A program made the position numbers and the translations under genes. Shown here in pieces: positions 59,850 through 64,000 of a stretch of DNA of 64,000 nt. Under the pieces are notes generated by a model. It made no database searches, was not told the DNA's origin, and saw only the letters and a program-made list of their open reading frames with translations. Within the stretch, counting starts at the first letter, position 1. Each line of letters opens with the position of its first letter. This DNA is from QHWT01 sp963755695. GTDB lineage: Bacteria > Acidobacteriota > Vicinamibacteria > Vicinamibacterales > 2-12-FULL-66-21. The stretch covers positions 1,240,001 to 1,304,000 of the forward strand of contig CAVWLB010000010.1 of the NCBI GenBank assembly GCA_963755695.1. Direction: 5' to 3'.

Positions 59850-59938
59850 GCGGGTGATGGTACCGCAGGCGATGCACTGGTGGAGGGCGGGTCTTTGCGC
59901 TGGGTGCGACTATGCGGCGATCGCTTCAGCAGCCGTCT

Positions 59939-62329
59939 TCAGGATCCGATGAGACGATCTCCACCGGCCTCGCGGAAGGCGGCGAGCGCCCGCTGCCGGC
60001 CCGCTTCGGCTTCCTCGAGCATCTCCCGAAAGGCAGAAAGATTCCGCAGTGTGTCGAACTGCGGCCAGCTCGAGAGCGTCGGCGCCACGAAGTACCCCTT
60101 CGAGACTGCTCGCCGCAGATACCCGATTCCGGTTTCGAGCTCACCGACGTCGCACAGCAGCCAGCCCTCCTGAAAAATACCCTCGGGGTCGCTGCGAATC
60201 TTGAACCCGCCGAACTCGGCCGCGCGATCGATCATCGCCTGGGCCCGGCGATCGAGCCAGGCGGTGAGATATTCAATCCACGACTGGAACAGCGGAATGC
60301 GCGATGCCTGTCGCATTTCGAGCAGCTTGCGACGCGCCTCGTCGCGACGGCCCGACAGTCCCAATCCGATGACCCGAATTCCATCGTCGGCTCCCGCGAT
60401 CACACGCGGAGGCACAATCGCCAACAGCCGATCGATGTCGCCCGCCATCAGCAGGGTTTGCTCAACGCTCGTCGGAACGTTGGGATCGAGGCGGCGGGCC
60501 TCGGCGTGCGCGGCGACCGACTGTTCGTAGAGCCCGCAGTAGCGGCAGGCGTGAACAAGACCGGCGAACAGCTCGGGATCGTTGCGGTGGCGGCTGGCTT
60601 CGCCGAGCAGCCGCACCAGCGCGCTTTGCGCCTGACCGTTGTCGGCTTCCAGGTTGGCGTAGAACTTGTGGGCAACTGACAATCGCGGGTTCAACCCCAG
60701 CGCGCGCCGGAACGCGTCCTCGGCACGAACTTCACTGTCGAGCGCGGGCTCGATGTACTTGCCGATGACACGATGGCAGCGCCCGAGATGCGCCCACGCG
60801 GGTGCAAAGCGGCTATCGAGCTCGAGGCACTGCTGATAGAGATCCCGCGCAGCTCGAAGGCCGTCATAGGTGCGGGCGGCATCGTTCGCGCGGAGATACA
60901 GCTCGTAGGCGCGCGCGTCATGCGGCGCGTCGGGCGTCGGGCTGGCGGTGCCCACCGAGAGGGGGTGGGACAGTGCGTCCGACACGCGCCGCGCGATGTC
61001 GTCTTGGAGACTGAACAGATCGCCCAGGGACGACTGGACGGAGTGCGACGTCAGCAGCGTTCCACCCGGCGCGTCAACGAGCTGTGCCGATGCACGCAGT
61101 TGATCGCCGGACCGCAACAGCGTTCCGATGACGACCCGGTCGACGTCGGCTTCGGCCGCCAGCGCCTTGAGATCCGGCGTGTCGGCGACGAATCGCGCGG
61201 CTACGGCGCTGGAACGGACAATCAATGACGAGTTGCCGGAGAGCGACGTCGCGATCGCGTCCGGCAGGCTGAAGGAGAGGAAATCCGTTTCCGGATCGGG
61301 CCGAAGCACCCGGAACGGCAGCACGACGATCCGCGTCAGCGCCTGGGCCAGCGCCGGTGTTCCACCGGTCTGGAGGCCACGAATCGCGCGAAGACTCTCG
61401 GCCATCGCGTCCGCCGATACCGGCCGGTCCGCCGGCTCCTTGGCCATCGCCTGGCGAATCACGCGATCGACGGCGGCCACGGCAGGAGATCCGGTCAGCG
61501 CCGGCGGCTGCTCGTGACGGGTCGCGTGCAGGACGTCGATCAGGTTGCGGCCGCTGAACGCGGGACGGCCGGCGAGCATCTCGAAGAGGATCGCGCCCGC
61601 GGCGAACAGGTCGGTTCGCGCATCGACGGCTTCGCCCGCCGCTTGCTCGGGCGACATGTAGCGCGGCGTGCCCACGACCATTCCAGTCCGGGTCAGCTCG
61701 CTGTTGATGGTGGCCGAGCCGTCCACCTGCGGCCGGGCAAGGCCGAAGTCGAGCAGCTTCACTCCATGGACCGTCAGGAACACGTTCGACGGCTTCAGAT
61801 CGCGATGGACGATCCCGCGAGCGTGCAATGCGGAGAGCGCCGCCAGCATGCTCAGCGCGATCGACACCGCCTGGTCCGGACTCATCGGGCTGCGGTGCAA
61901 CCGCTCGGCGAGTGATTCCCCCTCGAGCAGTTCCATCGCGATGAACAGCCTGCCGTCTTCTTCGCCGACCTCGTAGATCTGGCAGACGTTCGGGTGATTG
62001 ACGCTCGCCGCCGCGCGTGCCTCGCGCCACAGGCGCTTCTGCGCACTTTCGTCGTTTGCGGGCGCCGAGAGCGTTTTCACGGCGATCGTGCGTCCGAGAC
62101 GATCGTCGCGCGCAGCAAAGACGACACCCATGCCGCCTTCGCCGAGCTTGCGTTCAATCCTGAAGCGGCCGATGCGCTCGGGGATCGTCTCGCGGCCGAC
62201 GCCGGTACCGCTCGCGGCCTTTGACCCGCCAGCAGGCGCCGTGGAGCCGGTCAGCCACTCGTAGAGCGCGCGAAAGCCACCACGGGACGGGTTGTCGACG
62301 TGCTTATCTGCCACGCAGATATCCATCAT
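59939..62329 (-). CDS. Ser/Thr protein kinase with FlgO/CadC-like and TPR domains
   Basis: A 796-residue protein. The kinase domain is about residues 52-315: FRIERKLGEGGMGVVFAARD (Gly loop), TIAVKTLSAP (ATP Lys), HARGIVHRDLKPSNVFLT (catalytic loop), VKLLDFGLARPQVDG (DFG) and VGTPRYMSPEQAAGE. Next comes a domain like that in CadC/FlgO-type proteins (ALTRIVVLPFRVLRPDPETD, FSLPDAIATSLSGNSSLIVR, DRVVIGTLLRSGDQLRASAQ). A C-terminal TPR array follows (AYELYLRANDAARTYDGLRA, CLELDSRFAPAWAHLGRCHR). No transmembrane helix is obvious, so it is probably cytoplasmic. Kinase plus TPR fusions of this type are typical of Acidobacteriota and Myxococcota. Confidence 0.9.
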   Translation of the reverse strand: MMDICVADKHVDNPSRGGFRALYEWLTGSTAPAGGSKAASGTGVGRETIPERIGRFRIERKLGEGGMGVVFAARDDRLGRTIAVKTLSAPANDESAQKRLWREARAAASVNHPNVCQIYEVGEEDGRLFIAMELLEGESLAERLHRSPMSPDQAVSIALSMLAALSALHARGIVHRDLKPSNVFLTVHGVKLLDFGLARPQVDGSATINSELTRTGMVVGTPRYMSPEQAAGEAVDARTDLFAAGAILFEMLAGRPAFSGRNLIDVLHATRHEQPPALTGSPAVAAVDRVIRQAMAKEPADRPVSADAMAESLRAIRGLQTGGTPALAQALTRIVVLPFRVLRPDPETDFLSFSLPDAIATSLSGNSSLIVRSSAVAARFVADTPDLKALAAEADVDRVVIGTLLRSGDQLRASAQLVDAPGGTLLTSHSVQSSLGDLFSLQDDIARRVSDALSHPLSVGTASPTPDAPHDARAYELYLRANDAARTYDGLRAARDLYQQCLELDSRFAPAWAHLGRCHRVIGKYIEPALDSEVRAEDAFRRALGLNPRLSVAHKFYANLEADNGQAQSALVRLLGEASRHRNDPELFAGLVHACRYCGLYEQSVAAHAEARRLDPNVPTSVEQTLLMAGDIDRLLAIVPPRVIAGADDGIRVIGLGLSGRRDEARRKLLEMRQASRIPLFQSWIEYLTAWLDRRAQAMIDRAAEFGGFKIRSDPEGIFQEGWLLCDVGELETGIGYLRRAVSKGYFVAPTLSSWPQFDTLRNLSAFREMLEEAEAGRQRALAAFREAGGDRLIGS

Positions 62330-62394
62330 ACCCGCTGCCGCGGCGGCGCCCTGCTTTCAGGCTTCGAATGTTTGAGGAGGCAGTCCGCGCCAGC

Positions 62395-63360
62395 CTAACG
62401 CATCTTCTTCGCGTCGCTTGCGGCGCCAGGACCGACCGACGGGGACTTGAACATCAGGGGCACGAGTTGCGATCCGAGCGCGCTCGCAACGTAAACGGCT
62501 CTTCGGTTCGACGTGAGCTGCGCCACCCAATCGAATGCGCCGCCGTCGATCAGCGGAATCTCGATTCCTTCCTCTGAACGCGCAGCTATCTGAAAGCGCA
62601 ATCCCCTGTTGTAATAGGGATGCTCGAGGACGGCTCGCGCGACAACGTCGCCTTCGAGCATCGCGACGATGCGGTCGCCGAGCGCGACGGTGTCTGGTCT
62701 CGCAAGCACGGTGATGCGCCGCTCAGGAAACCCGAACCCGTGGTCCTCGAGTCGATCCAGCGCGTGCAGCATAATCTTGATGTGCTCGGCCAGTGCATCC
62801 ACAATAAAGCCATGGTTCTGCCGTTCGACTGCCGCCGAGGCGAGGCAGAAGATGCGGAAGTTCGCGGTGAATCCCCGCTGCTCCGGGATCGGCTGCGCGC
62901 GGGTACAGCGGTGGGACGTCGCCAGCCGTACCGTCGTGGTGGGATCTCGACGCAACCGGCGCGCACACTCGAGAGCCAGAACGTTGGTCGGATCTGAGAC
63001 GACTTCCGTCCCGCGCAGCGCTGATAAGACTTTATTCTGGCTCGCGTGACCCATGATGGTGCAGACGCCCAGCGGGGCGACGGGGGAGAGCTCTATAGAG
63101 TCGAAAGCCGGCGCTGCTCCGAGGAGATGCCCGTCGACTTCAATCAGCCTGCGCTGATCGACGATCGCCGGTTGGACGAATCGGTCACGATCCCATTGCT
63201 CTAACAGTTCAGCGGGCCGGCGTTCGCTGGCGCGCGCTTCGGCTACCTCGAGCAAGAGCGACCATAGGCGCGAGCTCGGCAATCCGCGAGTCAGCGCGCC
63301 GTAGGCATCCGGTGGCAACCCAGTGGTCACCCATGGGCGCGAACTCCGCTTCACAGGCAT
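62395..63360 (-). CDS. Unknown conserved protein
   Basis: Start ATG 63360. A 321-residue soluble protein without leader or membrane helix. I do not recognise the family. It contains PVAPLGVCTIMGHASQNKVL, GTEVVSDPTNVLALECARRL and RRDPTTTVRLATSHRCTRAQ. The middle part is similar in feel to class II aminoacyl-tRNA-synthetase-like folds (…PLG…R…SDPTN.LALE.A.R), then VERQNHGFIVDALAEHIKIM and a C-terminal region with ITVLARPDTVALGDRIVAML and DGGAFDWVAQLTSNRRA. The aaRS resemblance is a weak impression and should not be used as annotation. It lies alone between the kinase and the permease-prefix gene. Confidence 0.6.
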   Translation of the reverse strand: MPVKRSSRPWVTTGLPPDAYGALTRGLPSSRLWSLLLEVAEARASERRPAELLEQWDRDRFVQPAIVDQRRLIEVDGHLLGAAPAFDSIELSPVAPLGVCTIMGHASQNKVLSALRGTEVVSDPTNVLALECARRLRRDPTTTVRLATSHRCTRAQPIPEQRGFTANFRIFCLASAAVERQNHGFIVDALAEHIKIMLHALDRLEDHGFGFPERRITVLARPDTVALGDRIVAMLEGDVVARAVLEHPYYNRGLRFQIAARSEEGIEIPLIDGGAFDWVAQLTSNRRAVYVASALGSQLVPLMFKSPSVGPGAASDAKKMR

Positions 63361-63408
63361 GGAGGTGGCGCGGGCCCATCAAGCATCGACGTCTTCACCG
63401 GCGGCAGT

Positions 63409-63879
63409 CTATCGCACGCGGATGGACTGCGGTCGGCTCGTCGGGCCAGCCGTCGGGATCCCGCCGCGCATCGCAATGACGGCGATGCCGAGCACGACGC
63501 CCGCGAGAGCGGACGCGAGAAGCAACCACCACGCGGCCGGCATGACCAACGTGACCAGGCCGGCGAGTATCACGAGTCCGAGTCCGCCCACCCCTGAAAC
63601 GGGACTCGCGCTCAGGTTCACGGGAGGAAATCGAAGGTTCATGCGGCGGGACCGTTCCAGCGCGTCAGCCGGCTGAAGGTCCACGAGCCGTAAGGGCCGG
63701 ATCTCTGCACCTCGCGCGAATGAGGCGGTCGCAATGGCGGCCAGCACCTGCAACCAGAACCAAACCGTGGACTGGCGTCGTTCGAACTCTTCGACGAGAT
63801 CGCCAGCGACCGCCTCGCTGTAGGGAACGAGGCGCTCGAGCAGCGCGAGCGCAAATCGCGGAGCATGGCGGCGCGTCAT
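63409..63879 (-). CDS. Small membrane protein with permease-prefix-like N-terminus
   Basis: ATG 63879 has GGAGAG upstream and overlaps the PadR stop in an ATGA arrangement, so the in-frame extension to 63915 is rejected. The 156-residue protein starts FALALLERLVPYSEAVAGDL VEEF, close to the permease prefix domain found at the N-terminus of ADOP permeases. WFWLQVLAAIATASFARGAE follows, then two hydrophobic segments (VGGLGLVILAGLVTLVM, WWLLLASALAGVVLGIAVIA). It is therefore a stand-alone prefix-like protein co-transcribed with a PadR regulator. Confidence 0.7.
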   Translation of the reverse strand: MTRRHAPRFALALLERLVPYSEAVAGDLVEEFERRQSTVWFWLQVLAAIATASFARGAEIRPLRLVDLQPADALERSRRMNLRFPPVNLSASPVSGVGGLGLVILAGLVTLVMPAAWWLLLASALAGVVLGIAVIAMRGGIPTAGPTSRPQSIRVR

Positions 63880-64000
63880 GTGCGTCTCTCCTTCAGTTGC
63901 GGCACGTCGCGCCATAATGCGACCAATGCCTGTCGGGTATCCTTGACGGCCCGCACGCCGCGCGCCGTCACCCGGAAGAAGCGCTTGGCACGCCCGCCAC
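63876..64000 (-). CDS. PadR-family regulator, C-terminal part (cut by window edge)
   Basis: The visible C-terminus reads GGRAKRFFRVTARGVRAVKD and TRQALVALWRDVPQLKERRT, which matches the wing and C-terminal helix of PadR regulators (G-R-x-K-R-x-Y/F-x-x-T...G). The stop TGA at 63876-63878 overlaps the ATG of the permease-prefix gene. The N-terminal part lies beyond position 64000. Confidence 0.8.
   Translation of the reverse strand, partial: GGRAKRFFRVTARGVRAVKDTRQALVALWRDVPQLKERRT

Overview
The window is GC-rich, gene-dense chromosomal DNA that most resembles an uncultured Acidobacteriota (Vicinamibacteria-like). This is inferred from gene content: an Oar-like TonB-dependent receptor with an N-terminal carboxypeptidase-regulatory domain, secreted multi-domain carboxypeptidase-regulatory proteins, PadR regulators beside a long MacB/FtsX-type (ADOP-type) permease, Ser/Thr kinases fused to propeller or TPR domains, and glycoside hydrolases GH31, GH127 and GH30. 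Many genes are split by single-base indels although protein similarity continues in another frame. This is densest at 1-3300 and in the receptor at 41848-45360. I read most of these as assembly errors, so several genes are given as one span covering two or more frames.

Layout. 1-8077: a sugar ABC transporter (permease and ATPase), a secreted aldose epimerase, GH31 and GH127, i.e. a carbohydrate-use cluster. 8131-13192: a secreted repeat-domain protein and an M14 peptidase. 13232-14305: a decayed MFS fragment next to a small candidate mobile unit (19-bp inverted ends, long hairpin, GxxExxY gene). 14341-22214: a beta-propeller, an unknown protein, a KimA-like potassium transporter under a c-di-AMP (ydaO-type) riboswitch, an MgtE magnesium channel and an APC-type permease. 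22393-29412: a proteostasis block (hspR, dnaJ/cbpA, clpB, ftsH) with a HAIR-like HspR operator lying on a strong promoter, then a divergent terC. 29610-36678: a secreted protein, ferrochelatase, MFS, surE and GH30. 36898-47834: a run of FHA-GAF-sigma54 activator, membrane Ser/Thr kinase with propeller, Oar-like receptor and a large secreted protein.

48113-55284 is an accessory island. It starts with an intact tRNA-Pro(CGG) and ends with a 49-bp copy of the 3' half of that tRNA, the usual mark of integration at a tRNA. Inside lie a degenerate tRNA-Pro copy, a vapC remnant, and at least three attC-like structures (49987-50055, 52383-52452, 53335-53404). All three share one architecture with one extrahelical base, and each sits 15-36 bp after the stop of a minus-strand gene. 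This looks like an integron cassette array without an integrase (CALIN). Its cargo includes a secreted methyltransferase, a Tat-exported amidase, a secreted cupin, a predicted proteasome-like Ntn-hydrolase, an unknown HEPN-like protein and a VOC-fold protein.

55513-64000: the long permease with its PadR regulator, spmA/spmB, a kinase-TPR protein, an unknown conserved protein, and the start of another PadR/permease-prefix pair cut by the window edge.
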